Counted from the first letter of the stretch, positions 1-8,811 are shown. The stretch is DNA of 64,000 nucleotides from Bacteroidia bacterium (GCA_025454875.1 JALONP010000026.1:1-64000); one strand, 5' to 3'. Notes: generated by a model from the sequence alone, not told the origin. Numbers and translations: made by a program.

Positions 1-124
1 TAACTGAACAAGGATGGCATTAACAACAGAATCGGCAGAGAATGCAGGATCAACAAATGCACGCACATTAAGTACAATTGCTTGTGCAGAGTCGAAGTTG
101 GCAGCAAGTGTTAACTGACCATTT
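1..124 (-). other. Shifted-frame continuation of the large secreted protein
   Basis: Read on the minus strand one frame away from the gene that stops at 68, this stretch stays open to the window edge. It encodes a normal-looking extracellular segment (NGQLTLAANFDSAQAIVLNV, then a VDPAFSADSVVNAI-like stretch). The upstream gene's own frame here gives an implausible Cys-rich tail. The two frames join if one base is removed from the AAA on the minus strand (TTT at 122-124). I therefore read this as the same gene continuing after a one-base insertion or a sequencing error. The rest lies outside the window. Confidence 0.6.
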
Positions 125-1651
125 GCGTACATTTGCTCCTCCCGATGGCGTGCTTCGTCTGCCAATTACAACAGCACTCACTGGGTTTGAACCTGTTCCA
201 ATTACAGATATTCCATTATCATTCCAATAAACGGTATCCGCATTGGTAATTGGAACTCCGGCTGATGTTAGTCTGCTGATGATGAGTCCATTTGGGTTTT
301 CTTCTACATCTAAAAATGGAAAGTGTACCTCACCACCCATAAGAAATACACGAACAGTAATTGTGCCCGCACCACTAACATTTGCTCCTAACCCGTTTTT
401 GCCGTCCCAATAAACAGCGTTACTTCCAAATGAAGCAGAGCCTGTTAGTCTTCTATCCACTGCATCAGCATAAGACCCGTTCCCATTAACATCGATATCA
501 ATTGCATAGTTCGATGCATCACTTGCGGTGAAGGTAATATTTCCTCCCGCAGGATTGGTTCCTGCAACATTTGGTGTTCCTTCGATTCCAACAAATCCAA
601 AATTGGAAACAATGGGAGCAACTGGCGCTGAAAGCCTTAACCAAGTATTTCCAGTAGGAGTTATTGAAGTTGTGGGCAAGTCTGATGCTGGTATAGTGTA
701 AAATACCTTGTTTACGATATCATTGAATGCATCTGGTGTTCTTGGGTCCTTAATAGGAGGGTTGGTGGTTGAGTTGAAGCTCCTGTAACTTGCGTTACCT
801 GTAGAGTCTTTTATTCCATTATTATTACTAAACCACGCGAAGTTTAATCCATTTTGACCATTATTATCTACTAAATAATTGTATCCATCTTTAGTCAAAA
901 CATAAAATTTACCAGTAAAACCGCCCGTTGCACCTGTGTTCATTACACCGTGAAACATATACGTGAACACTCGGCCGGTTACCAATGCGCCACTTCTCAC
1001 AACGGAAGCATCCCACGCAGCTATCATGTTACCAGATCCTGGCGCAGCCGACCATTCTGCATCAGCCAAAATATTAGTCGGGTTGTTTGTAACATTCGTA
1101 TCTTGTGAAATGAAGTTCACCTGCCAAATTCCTTCTTCAGCGGCACTTACAAGCCTCGCATAAGGAGTATAACCGTTTGTAACACCTGTTCTACGTGGTC
1201 CAGCTAGCTCTTGCGCTCTATTCGAAATCCTACCTACTGTAGTTGAGTTACCCGATGAGTATGTTGTTCCATTAGGAGCTGTTAGACGTATGGTACCAAT
1301 TCCAATACCTTGTACGCTAGAACCTACATATATAGAGTCACCAGCCCTCGCATAAACATAAGTTGCCCCAGTTGTTGGGAAGGGATTGTATGATTGGATT
1401 TGAACATGACTACCAAGATAAGCCCTTGACCCTGTAGCCCCAGATGGATACAGGTCCCTACTACCATCAGCAAACGCAACTGTGCCATATAGTAAGCAAA
1501 AAATACTTACAATAATGGGTTTTAAACGAAATTGTTTTAGGAAAAGGTAGGTAGAATGTATCACCCAACGTAAATCTTGCAGCATAGACACCTTTTGCTT
1601 CAATTGTTTTAAATTGGAGTTAGATTGAGTATTTTTAAAAATCATAAGCAC
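68..1651 (-). CDS. N-terminal part of a large secreted surface protein (apparently frameshifted)
   Basis: This is a 527-residue frame with a late hydrophobic segment (about residues 45-62, PIIVSIFCLLYGTVAFA) that looks like a signal peptide ending AFA before ADGSRDLYPSGA. Met-23 (position 1585) would give a shorter leader and is an alternative start. The rest is rich in Gly, Ser, Thr and Asn, with beta-rich segments such as ASNYAIDIDVNGNGSYADA, as expected of a cell-surface or secreted protein. From memory, openings of this kind occur in large Bacteroidota adhesin-like proteins with C-terminal T9SS domains; no such domain is visible because the gene runs off the window. The final 20 or so residues are Cys-rich and out of character, while another frame continues sensibly, so the stop at 68 probably follows a frameshift near 122-124. 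Exact function unknown. Confidence 0.6.
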   Translation of the reverse strand: MLMIFKNTQSNSNLKQLKQKVSMLQDLRWVIHSTYLFLKQFRLKPIIVSIFCLLYGTVAFADGSRDLYPSGATGSRAYLGSHVQIQSYNPFPTTGATYVYARAGDSIYVGSSVQGIGIGTIRLTAPNGTTYSSGNSTTVGRISNRAQELAGPRRTGVTNGYTPYARLVSAAEEGIWQVNFISQDTNVTNNPTNILADAEWSAAPGSGNMIAAWDASVVRSGALVTGRVFTYMFHGVMNTGATGGFTGKFYVLTKDGYNYLVDNNGQNGLNFAWFSNNNGIKDSTGNASYRSFNSTTNPPIKDPRTPDAFNDIVNKVFYTIPASDLPTTSITPTGNTWLRLSAPVAPIVSNFGFVGIEGTPNVAGTNPAGGNITFTASDASNYAIDIDVNGNGSYADAVDRRLTGSASFGSNAVYWDGKNGLGANVSGAGTITVRVFLMGGEVHFPFLDVEENPNGLIISRLTSAGVPITNADTVYWNDNGISVIGTGSNPVSAVVIGRRSTPSGGANVRKWSVNTCCQLRLCTSNCT

Positions 1652-1972
1652 GCTAAAATGCAGTCACAAAAGGGGATTCCCTCTAAGAATTACACAGGGA
1701 TAAGAAATTCATAATTATTAGCATACCAAGAAAATGGAAAGTGTAAATCAGACACAATTTGTTAGAGCATTGCGCTTCGGTCCATTGGTTTTAATAATCA
1801 ACCGCTCATTTCAATTATTTAACACTTAAGTAGTAAATGTTTGTAATAATCAATAAGATAGTTAGTGGAACACGAAAGTTATTGGTAAAACACAACTTAC
1901 TGCCATGTTATTGGATATTTTTGCACGGCATAAGTATCCAGATTATCTTTTAATTGTTGTAATTTAAGTTTC
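1652..1972. other. Divergent intergenic region (about 320 bp)
   Basis: This AT-rich spacer separates the minus-strand secreted protein from the plus-strand M23 peptidase. I see no open frame with coding character, no tRNA and no strong hairpin. It should hold both promoters. TATTTTTG at 1916-1923 matches the TAnnTTTG -7 box on the plus strand, but I found no well-spaced -33 TTTG. Confidence 0.5.
1916..1923 (+). promoter_or_regulatory. Candidate -7 box for the M23 peptidase gene
   Basis: TATTTTTG fits the Bacteroidota TAnnTTTG -7 consensus and lies about 50 bases before the start codon at 1973. No convincing -33 element is present at the usual distance, so the call rests on the box alone. Confidence 0.35.
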
Positions 1973-3727
1973 ATGAGTATTCTACTTCAAAGCCAATCCA
2001 ATTTTTTTAAATACATATGCCTCGCACTTCAAATAATTACTTTTGGATTAGCTACACAAGTAATTGCTCAAGCGAAGTATCCGTTGGATATATTTCAGTA
2101 TCCATTAGATACACCTCTTATTGCGAGTGCACCATTTGGCTCTTTGCGTGAAAATCATTTTCACAGTGGTATGGATATTCGAACACAAGAACGTGAAGGT
2201 TTGCCTGTTTATGCAGTTGCTGATGGTTTTGTAAGCAGAATTAAATATTCGGCTGTAGGGTATGGGAAAGCCATTTACATACAACACCCAAATGGATACA
2301 CCTCTGTATATGGTCATTTACAAAGGGCAAACGGTGAAATTGCCTCTTATATCAAAACATACCAATACCAGCTTAAGCGATTTGAGTTCGATCATTTTCC
2401 AACAGCAAATCAATTGCAAGTGAAAAAGGGAGACATTATTGGATGGAGTGGCAACAGCGGCACCTCATCAGGTCCTCATCTGCATTTTGAAATTCGCAAT
2501 AGCCGAACCGAAGAAATCATCAACCCACGGTTATTTGGCATTCACTTTACAGACTTAATTAAACCCAATATCAACAAGGTCGTTGTTTTACAAAACTCAG
2601 CCTATGGAATGAAACAGGCATTTACATTGGCTGTCGACTCAGTATTATTCACTCCAACTGATTCGGGCTGGATGGCAAAGCAATTGATAAAGGTACCATT
2701 TTCAACTGTTGGCTTCGGCTTTCAGGCTGCCGATTGGATAACCGATTACAAGAATCAAGTAAGCATTTACAAAGCCTTATTGTCTATTGACGGAAAATTG
2801 CAATTTGCAATGAAGCTTGATCGCTTTGCATTTGCTGATTCTAAAAGCATCAATGTTCATATCGATTATGAACACTTTAAGCAAACAGGAGAGCGTATTC
2901 AAAAGTTGTGCTTGGATGATGGCAATTCCATTAAGGTATATCCGTTTGTTAAAAACAAAGGTTGGTATGGATGTGCCGATACGGCTGTGCATTTAGCTAA
3001 AATAATTGCGGCAGATTTTGATGGACAAGAACAGGTGGTGTATTTGCGTTTTCAATGGACAGGTAATGAAACAGCGTTTAAACCACCTGATTTTAAAGCC
3101 CGTGTATTGCCAAGAAAAAAAACAGAGTTGCAATTGGGAGAATTTACCGCCCAATTTTCAACTGCATCTTTGTTCGATACCTTGTATCTAAAAATTGAAA
3201 AACTTCCAGAAATGGAAAAGGGTCTTTTATCATCTTCATTCGCAATCTACCCTGCAGAAGTTCCTTTACAACAATCAATCTCAGTCTCAATTAAACCTAC
3301 CATTTTTGTCGATTCACTTTTACAGCCAAAATTGATGATGTTGCAGCAACAATCAAAAGGTAAATGGCGAAGCATTGGTGGCGAATGGGATGGAAAGCAA
3401 CTTACAGCCAATGCAACTGGTTTAGGTGTTTTTGCAATTGGAATTGATACTGTTTCGCCCTTGGTTGTGGTACCGGTAAAAACCAACCAAACACAGACTG
3501 ATTCAGCCTCATTGCGTTTTACTGTAAACGATTTTGGTAGTGGAATTTGTTGTTACGAATTGTTGGTGAACAACAAATGGGTGTTGGTAGAGTATGATGC
3601 AAAAAATGACGAACTTAGATATGATTTTGATGAAAATACACCAATTGGAAAACTCCTTTGTGAATTAACTGTTTGGGATAAAAGAAACAATCAAACAAAA
3701 AAATCATTTACCATTAATCGAAAATAG
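1973..3727 (+). CDS. M23 family metallopeptidase (LytM-like), exported
   Basis: This is a predicted zinc endopeptidase acting on peptidoglycan cross-links in the periplasm or cell surface. Residues 1-32 form a signal peptide ending near VIAQA. The peptidase domain (about residues 40-190) has both zinc-binding signatures: H64-x3-D68 in HFHSGMDIR, and the H169-x-H171 motif in GPHLHFEIR preceded by GWSGNSGTSSG. The remaining 390 residues are a beta-rich C-terminal region without a motif I recognise; long C-terminal extensions are common in Bacteroidota members of this family. The gene is followed after 2 bases by bcp and probably shares its transcript. The ATG at 1973 gives a good signal peptide. 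The domain is clear; the exact cell-wall substrate is not. Confidence 0.9.
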   Translation: MSILLQSQSNFFKYICLALQIITFGLATQVIAQAKYPLDIFQYPLDTPLIASAPFGSLRENHFHSGMDIRTQEREGLPVYAVADGFVSRIKYSAVGYGKAIYIQHPNGYTSVYGHLQRANGEIASYIKTYQYQLKRFEFDHFPTANQLQVKKGDIIGWSGNSGTSSGPHLHFEIRNSRTEEIINPRLFGIHFTDLIKPNINKVVVLQNSAYGMKQAFTLAVDSVLFTPTDSGWMAKQLIKVPFSTVGFGFQAADWITDYKNQVSIYKALLSIDGKLQFAMKLDRFAFADSKSINVHIDYEHFKQTGERIQKLCLDDGNSIKVYPFVKNKGWYGCADTAVHLAKIIAADFDGQEQVVYLRFQWTGNETAFKPPDFKARVLPRKKTELQLGEFTAQFSTASLFDTLYLKIEKLPEMEKGLLSSSFAIYPAEVPLQQSISVSIKPTIFVDSLLQPKLMMLQQQSKGKWRSIGGEWDGKQLTANATGLGVFAIGIDTVSPLVVVPVKTNQTQTDSASLRFTVNDFGSGICCYELLVNNKWVLVEYDAKNDELRYDFDENTPIGKLLCELTVWDKRNNQTKKSFTINRK

Positions 3728-3729
3728 CT

Positions 3730-4173
3730 ATGTTAAAAGTAGGAGATAAAGCACCAGCATTTAAAGGAATTATTGAAACCGGTGATGCTGTTTCGTTGGC
3801 AGATTACAAAGGAAAAAAACTAGTCATTTATTTTTACCCAAAAGATGGAACTCCAGGATGCACAGCAGAAGCATGTGATTTGAGGGATAACTATACATCA
3901 TTTGTTAAGCAAGGATATGCAATTTTGGGCGTTAGCCCTGATTCTGTTAAGTCACATATGAACTTTAAGAAAAAACATGACTTGCCATTTTCATTAATTG
4001 CAGATGAGGACCATTCGATAGCAGAAGCATTTGGTGTTTGGGGTGAAAAAAGCATGTATGGTAAAACTTACATGGGCATTATTCGCACCACTTTTGTGAT
4101 TGACGAAAAAGGGAAAATAATTACGGTAATTGAAAAGGTAAACACCAAAGAGCATTCAGCTCAATTACTCTAG
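3730..4173 (+). CDS. bcp: Thioredoxin-dependent peroxiredoxin (Bcp/PrxQ type)
   Basis: This cytoplasmic thiol peroxidase reduces hydrogen peroxide and organic hydroperoxides using thioredoxin. The 147-residue length is typical of the family. The signature FYPKDGTPGCTAEACDLRD carries the peroxidatic Cys44, and Cys49 five residues later is the resolving cysteine, as in E. coli Bcp. The gene starts 2 bases after the M23 peptidase stop, so the two are probably cotranscribed. Its last 9 bases overlap the end of the convergent membrane-protein gene. No missing residue or other oddity seen. Confidence 0.95.
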   Translation: MLKVGDKAPAFKGIIETGDAVSLADYKGKKLVIYFYPKDGTPGCTAEACDLRDNYTSFVKQGYAILGVSPDSVKSHMNFKKKHDLPFSLIADEDHSIAEAFGVWGEKSMYGKTYMGIIRTTFVIDEKGKIITVIEKVNTKEHSAQLL

Positions 4174-4755
4174 TTTTTTAGCGCCTATATAAATCATCCA
4201 TAACCCGATAGCGATGATTAAATGGTTGATATCTTTAGGTGTTAACCATTCATCAGAAAACGAGATATCGAAAAAAGAGATCATGCCAGTGAGCATTGTA
4301 AATGCAATGCTCCCCACAATCCATCCTCCCGTTTGTTTATTCCCATTGCCAAACAAATGAGTTGGAATAACAAGTATGATCATTGTGAAAATAGTATCAA
4401 AAGTTACCCACCTGAATTGTTGCGTGTACAACACAATAATGCCGACCACGACTGCTTTTGCAAACAAAATGATTCTTAAAGGTTCTTTTTGAGTTAATTG
4501 AAGACAAGCTAAGCCTATCGAAGTGTTGGCCACAATAGCAAAACACCATCCCAATGCTTTTAAATTGTTACCAGTGTGATACGAAAGCAAGTGACCAAAT
4601 CCGGCAACAACGGCTGCACATCCAGTGTAAAGGAGAAATAGTTTGTAATAATTCCCAATCGACTCACGTTGGGGATTGAGTTTAAAATAGCCAAGCAAAG
4701 CTACACTGGCCATTACCATATCTGAGGCAAATAAATTTACTTCTGTAAAAATCAT
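4165..4755 (-). CDS. Multi-pass membrane protein of unknown function
   Basis: This 196-residue, strongly hydrophobic protein has about six to seven predicted membrane helices (for example residues 8-25, 38-58, 66-85, 93-110, 117-135, 145-162 and 175-192). The order is similar to the uncharacterised DUF6962-type membrane proteins of Bacteroidota, but that assignment is from memory and weak. Its 3' end overlaps the convergent bcp gene by 9 bases. It follows the phospholipase D-like gene on the same strand after 6 bases, suggesting cotranscription and perhaps a membrane-lipid context. No catalytic motif is recognised. Confidence 0.75.
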   Translation of the reverse strand: MIFTEVNLFASDMVMASVALLGYFKLNPQRESIGNYYKLFLLYTGCAAVVAGFGHLLSYHTGNNLKALGWCFAIVANTSIGLACLQLTQKEPLRIILFAKAVVVGIIVLYTQQFRWVTFDTIFTMIILVIPTHLFGNGNKQTGGWIVGSIAFTMLTGMISFFDISFSDEWLTPKDINHLIIAIGLWMIYIGAKKLE

Positions 4756-4761
4756 TTAAAA

Positions 4762-5907
4762 CTACTTTAGTCGGTCGCGTTTCATAAATGCAAATAACAA
4801 AAAAAGGGAAAAACGTAACAATTGATAACAACACCACCAATAAGCTTGCTTAAACAAATTGATAGTTCCTTTAAATGATTCGGGATTCACGGGTTCACAA
4901 CCTTCAGCAATAATGGATTGGATAAAGACACGTGTATCTTGATTTACTTTTTCATCTAGGATTTCCACATTTAATTCTAAACTACCATAATCACTCAATG
5001 CATTTAAATTATAAGAACCAATGGTTGCCCATTTGGCATCAGCAACTGCAAACTTTGCGTGCAGCACACTCTGTTTCCATTCGTAAATTCGGATGCCTTG
5101 TTTGAGTAAAATAGTATATAAATAATATTGGGCAGCCCTAATAAATGGGACGTCACTTAACCGCCCAACAATGAGCGTAATGAATACACCTCTTTCAGTT
5201 GCTTTTTGCAAAAGCCTGCGTTTGCGGTAAGATGGTAAAAAGTAGCTTGCAACCAAAATCAAATCGTTTTGTGATTTGCGTATGGCATTTCGGTAACTTC
5301 TCGAGATTTCAATTTTGCGTCTCCACCAATCGTTTTGTGTCAAACGAATCTTTGTAGGCATCTTTAAATCAAAAGAAGGCGAGCTATGTTTTAATCGTTT
5401 TCGCATTCTTCGGGGCCAACTGTTTTTGCAAATCGTTTCTACTGCGTTGCATACTGGACCTGTAATCTCTGCGGCAACATCTAACCATGTATTTGAATAT
5501 GCCAATCCACTATATTTATTGGCAATATTGATTCCACCAATCAGGGCAGTTTGCCCATCTATCAGTACAATTTTGTGATGCATTCTTCTTCCAATTTTAA
5601 AAGTATGAATGCGAAAAGGAGCAAACCGCTTTACATTCCAACCATATTGCTGCAATTCAGCAACACGCCCATCGGTGAATCCAGGTGATGCATATGCATC
5701 TACCACCAACCAAATAGCAACTCCGCGCGCACTTGCATTCCGAAGTGCTTCAATTACCTTATAGCCTGTTTCGTCCCAATCAAAAATATACACTTGAATA
5801 TGTATCGTATGAGCAGCCCTTTCAATAAGTTCGATTAAGCGAGTAAAGTATTGCGCTCCGCTACGAAGCAACTGAAATTGATTGGAAGTAAATATGGTTG
5901 ACTGCAT
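4762..5907 (-). CDS. Phospholipase D / cardiolipin synthase-like protein
   Basis: The protein belongs to the phospholipase D superfamily, whose members make cardiolipin or transfer phosphatidyl groups. Both HxKxxxxD motifs are present: HHKIVLID followed by GGINIANKYSG, and HAKFAVAD followed by GSYNLNALSDYGSLELN near residues 280-300. A short hydrophobic patch near the C-terminus (LLRFSLFLLFAF) may anchor it to the membrane. The open frame extends to 5940, but the first 11 codons lie over the stem of the lpd terminator, so I chose the internal ATG at 5907 (MQSTIF), giving 381 residues. The usual N-terminal membrane helices of ClsA are absent, so it resembles the ClsB/soluble type. It is followed closely by the membrane-protein gene. 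Confidence 0.88.
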   Translation of the reverse strand: MQSTIFTSNQFQLLRSGAQYFTRLIELIERAAHTIHIQVYIFDWDETGYKVIEALRNASARGVAIWLVVDAYASPGFTDGRVAELQQYGWNVKRFAPFRIHTFKIGRRMHHKIVLIDGQTALIGGINIANKYSGLAYSNTWLDVAAEITGPVCNAVETICKNSWPRRMRKRLKHSSPSFDLKMPTKIRLTQNDWWRRKIEISRSYRNAIRKSQNDLILVASYFLPSYRKRRLLQKATERGVFITLIVGRLSDVPFIRAAQYYLYTILLKQGIRIYEWKQSVLHAKFAVADAKWATIGSYNLNALSDYGSLELNVEILDEKVNQDTRVFIQSIIAEGCEPVNPESFKGTINLFKQAYWWCCYQLLRFSLFLLFAFMKRDRLK

Positions 5908-5920
5908 TGTGAATGGAGGC

Positions 5921-5951
5921 AAAAAAAAGCCGAAGGACACCTTCGGCTTTT
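5921..5951 (-). terminator. Intrinsic terminator of lpd copy 1
   Basis: GCCGAAGG (5929-5936) pairs with CCTTCGGC (5940-5947) around a 3-base loop. On the minus strand the stem is followed by eight T residues (complement of 5921-5928). It lies 17 bases after the lpd stop codon. The plus-strand T run is shorter (four), so minus-strand termination is the main reading. Confidence 0.88.
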
Positions 5952-5967
5952 ACAAGTATTGTTAAAT

Positions 5968-7356
5968 TTATAAATGAATACACTCTCCGTAAGCTTGGGC
6001 TGCAGCTTCCATTACAGCTTCACTCATGGTAGGGTGCGGATGAACGGTTTTGATAATTTCCATTCCAGTAGTTTCCAATTTACGAGCAGCTACCACTTCG
6101 GCAATCATTTCAGTAACGTTGGCACCTACCATGTGTGCACCCAGAAACTCACCGTATTTTGCATCAAAAATCACTTTTACAAATCCATCTTTTGCGCCTG
6201 CAGCACTGGCTTTTCCGCTTGCACTAAAAGGAAACTTTCCAACCTTAATTTGGTAACCAGCTTCTTTAGCAGCTTTTTCGGTATATCCAACAGATGCTAC
6301 CTCAGGAGAGCAATAAGTACAACCAGGAATATTGTTGTAATTCAAAGGCTCAGGATGATGCCCTGCTATTTGTTCAACACATATAATGCCTTCTGCGCTC
6401 GCAACATGAGCCAGTGCTGGTCCTTTTACAATATCACCAATGGCATAAATACCTTTTACAGAAGTTGCGTAGTAATCATCAACAATAACTTTTCCCTTAT
6501 CCGTTTTTACACCTACTGTTTCAAGTCCTAAATTTTCTAAATTGGTTTGAACACCTACTGCCGATAGTACAACATCTGCTTCCAATACAACCATACCGGT
6601 CTTTGTTTTAACACTTACCTTACATCCTGCACCTTTGGTATCAACCGATTCAACAGATGCTTCCGTCATGATTTCAATGCCACCTTTTTTAAATTGTTTA
6701 GCCACCTCTTTTGATACATCTTCGTCTTCTACTGGAAGAATATTTGGCATAAACTCTACAATGGTAACTTTGGTTCCCATGGCATTATAAAAATAGGCAA
6801 ACTCACATCCGATTGCGCCACTTCCCATCACAATCATGCTTTTAGGTTGTTTTGGTAAAACCATTGCATCGCGGTAGCCAATAATTTTTTGGTTATCGAT
6901 TTTTACATTCGGCAGTTCTCTGCTTCTTGCTCCTGTTGCTAAAATGATGTGTTTGGCATCGTACGTTTTTTTCGCGCCAGCAGCATCCGTTACTTCAACC
7001 TTCGATGCTGAGGCAATTTTACCCGTACCCATAATTACATCAATCTTATTCTTTTTCATCAAAAAAGCGATTCCTTTGCTCATACCATCAGCAACACCAC
7101 GGCTTCTTTTTACAACAGCATCAAAATCATGCGAACTGTCTTTTACTTGTATGCCATAATCTGCTGCGTGTTTAATGTACTCAAAAACTTGGGCTGATTT
7201 AAGTAATGCTTTAGTTGGAATACAACCCCAATTGAGGCAGATTCCACCAAGGCTTTCACGCTCAATGATTGCGGTTTTAAGTCCTAATTGGCTTGCACGG
7301 ATTGCGGCAACATAACCACCTGGTCCGCTACCTATAACAATAAGATCGTAATTCAT
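5968..7356 (-). CDS. lpdA: Dihydrolipoyl dehydrogenase (E3), copy 1
   Basis: This FAD enzyme reoxidises dihydrolipoamide on 2-oxoacid dehydrogenase complexes, with NAD+ as acceptor. The N-terminal FAD-binding motif is GSGPGGYVAAIRA (residues 9-21), and the redox-active disulfide is C40-LNWG-C45. A central NAD-binding motif (GSGAIGCEFAYFYNAMG) and the C-terminal HPHPTMSE (about 439-446) with its catalytic His and Glu are present. The open frame runs to 7419, but MNYDLIVIGSG at 7356 matches family starts and is served by a promoter at 7377-7406. A strong terminator follows, so the gene seems to be monocistronic. A second paralogue lies at 49577-50974. Which complex each copy serves cannot be read from context here. 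Confidence 0.96.
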   Translation of the reverse strand: MNYDLIVIGSGPGGYVAAIRASQLGLKTAIIERESLGGICLNWGCIPTKALLKSAQVFEYIKHAADYGIQVKDSSHDFDAVVKRSRGVADGMSKGIAFLMKKNKIDVIMGTGKIASASKVEVTDAAGAKKTYDAKHIILATGARSRELPNVKIDNQKIIGYRDAMVLPKQPKSMIVMGSGAIGCEFAYFYNAMGTKVTIVEFMPNILPVEDEDVSKEVAKQFKKGGIEIMTEASVESVDTKGAGCKVSVKTKTGMVVLEADVVLSAVGVQTNLENLGLETVGVKTDKGKVIVDDYYATSVKGIYAIGDIVKGPALAHVASAEGIICVEQIAGHHPEPLNYNNIPGCTYCSPEVASVGYTEKAAKEAGYQIKVGKFPFSASGKASAAGAKDGFVKVIFDAKYGEFLGAHMVGANVTEMIAEVVAARKLETTGMEIIKTVHPHPTMSEAVMEAAAQAYGECIHL

Positions 7357-7376
7357 GGTAAATGGTAATTTTGGCT

Positions 7377-7406
7377 GCAAAATAAACAAAATATCCTGTT
7401 TGCAAA
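7377..7406 (-). promoter_or_regulatory. Promoter of lpd copy 1
   Basis: On the minus strand TTTG (7403-7406) is followed after 18 bases by TATTTTGC (7377-7384). This is a close match to the Bacteroidota housekeeping promoter (-33 TTTG, -7 TAnnTTTG, with one base fewer in the -7 box). It lies about 20 bases upstream of the ATG at 7356 and supports that start over the longer frame. Confidence 0.6.
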
Positions 7407-7456
7407 CAGCAATTGGCAACTGCGAATTTGCCTATTCGGTGTATACTTGCAATCCA

Positions 7457-8014
7457 ATGCATTACATGCTTTACAAGCCATATGGATTTATCAGTCAGTT
7501 TGTTTCTGAAAGCCGCAAAAAGAAGGTGCTGGGTGAACTGTATGCTTTTGCACCCGGAACCATGGCCATAGGCCGATTAGATGAAGATAGTGAAGGACTT
7601 TTATTGCTTACAACTGATGGCAAAGAAAGCAATCGAATTCGAAGTAAATCCATCGAAAAGGAATATTATGTGCAGGTTGATGGGTTAATAGATGAGCATG
7701 CCATTAATTTATTGATGAATGGCGTGTCGATTTCAATTAAAGGAAAATCATACACTACCTTGCCCTGCAAGGCACAATTGTTACACCATTTACCACCATT
7801 GCCTGAGCGTGCTAAGCAAATCAGGAGCGATCGGCATGGGCCAACAAGTTGGGTATCGATTGTTATTACAGAGGGAAAATTTAGGCAGATTCGAAAAATG
7901 ACAGCTGCAGTGGGTTACCCAACATTAAGACTTGTTCGTGTGCGCATTGGTGTGTTAACAGTTGGGTTAATGCAACCAGGCGATGTAATCGAGCTTCAAC
8001 ATATTGCAGTATGA
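7457..8014 (+). CDS. rluE: 23S rRNA pseudouridine synthase, RluE/RsuA family
   Basis: The protein isomerises a uridine to pseudouridine in rRNA. The catalytic-Asp motif GRLDEDSEGLLLLTTDG is near residues 37-53, and the C-terminal signature EGKFRQIRKMTAAVGYPTLRLVRVRIG is typical. It has no N-terminal S4 domain, as in RluE (23S U2457 in E. coli) rather than RsuA or RluB. The open frame extends back to 7355, but MHYMLYKPYGF at 7457 is the conserved start and leaves room for the divergent lpd promoter. TATACTTG at 7442-7449 resembles a -7 box just ahead of the ATG. The stop overlaps the next gene's start (ATGA). Confidence 0.9.
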   Translation: MHYMLYKPYGFISQFVSESRKKKVLGELYAFAPGTMAIGRLDEDSEGLLLLTTDGKESNRIRSKSIEKEYYVQVDGLIDEHAINLLMNGVSISIKGKSYTTLPCKAQLLHHLPPLPERAKQIRSDRHGPTSWVSIVITEGKFRQIRKMTAAVGYPTLRLVRVRIGVLTVGLMQPGDVIELQHIAV

Positions 8015-8799
8015 AAAGGTGGTATCAGCCAATTGTAGATTCGTTGCCTACTGGTTATCGCAATAATGATTTGCCCATTGGTACGGTATTTAACGCATCG
8101 TATTTTCCACAACAAAAACTTTTTTTGCATTGGGTATCTTTAGACCCAGTCGTTTTGAAAAGCTGTAGCACAGATTATTTTTCGATACTTACAACAACTC
8201 TTTTGCAACAAGGAATTCAGTGCGTGCATGTGTGGGAAGATGTGCATAAGCGCAACCCTGATTTGGTTGTGTCACGCATTGCCGCTTTATTAGGTATTCG
8301 CAAGCGTATACATGCAAGAACGGGTTTGGTTAAGCGCATTGATAAACCTACAGCTAAATTGTTTTGTGAAACAAACCATATGCAAGGATACGCAAATGCA
8401 TACTATCATCTTGGTTTGTTTGTAAAAGACGAATTGGTTGCAATTGCTTTATTTAGCAAAGGCAGAAATATGAAGGATGAAGAAAATGTTTACCGGAGTT
8501 ATGAGTGTGTTCGGTTCGCAAGCTTAAAAGGAACCACTGTAGCTGGTGGGTTGGGCAAATTGTTGGCCGCGTTTAAAGCGAGTGTTCATCCCGACCATGT
8601 TATGACATATGTAGATAGAGATTGGGGAACAGGATCTGGTTTTATAAAACTTGGTTTTAGCTTGAGCAGAACAACTCCTGCCGAACAATTTTATTGGAAT
8701 GGTGATGAACGAATTCATGTGCGCAAGAAAGTAGAAAATAATCCAACACATATTCCCATTTATACCTCGGGCAATGCGAAATATACTTGGCGAAAATAA
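8011..8799 (+). CDS. Protein resembling phage Vsr-like/homing-endonuclease C-terminal region
   Basis: I recognise a pattern common in phage- and plasmid-borne endonuclease-like proteins. A segment VHVWEDVHKRNPDLVVSRI (about residues 71-90) resembles the end of a Vsr-like nuclease fold. It is followed by HARTGLVKRI, then the FCETNHMQGYANA motif, a GLF..DELVAIALFSKGR strand pair, RFAS...TVAGGLGKLL and YVDRDWGTGSGFIKLGF. The N-terminal 65 residues are shorter than a full nuclease domain and no complete catalytic triad is obvious. The second half has a GNAT-like look. The gene begins inside the rluE stop (ATGA), so it is translationally coupled to a housekeeping gene, and composition is like its neighbours. 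Function unknown; nuclease activity is not shown by the sequence. Confidence 0.6.
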   Translation: MKRWYQPIVDSLPTGYRNNDLPIGTVFNASYFPQQKLFLHWVSLDPVVLKSCSTDYFSILTTTLLQQGIQCVHVWEDVHKRNPDLVVSRIAALLGIRKRIHARTGLVKRIDKPTAKLFCETNHMQGYANAYYHLGLFVKDELVAIALFSKGRNMKDEENVYRSYECVRFASLKGTTVAGGLGKLLAAFKASVHPDHVMTYVDRDWGTGSGFIKLGFSLSRTTPAEQFYWNGDERIHVRKKVENNPTHIPIYTSGNAKYTWRK

Positions 8800-8811
8800 C
8801 AATTAGATAAC

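Noticed and set aside
5974-6531. Plus-strand 185-codon frame opposite lpd copy 1
   Set aside because: Composition is aromatic- and Cys-rich like antisense; the opposite gene is certain.
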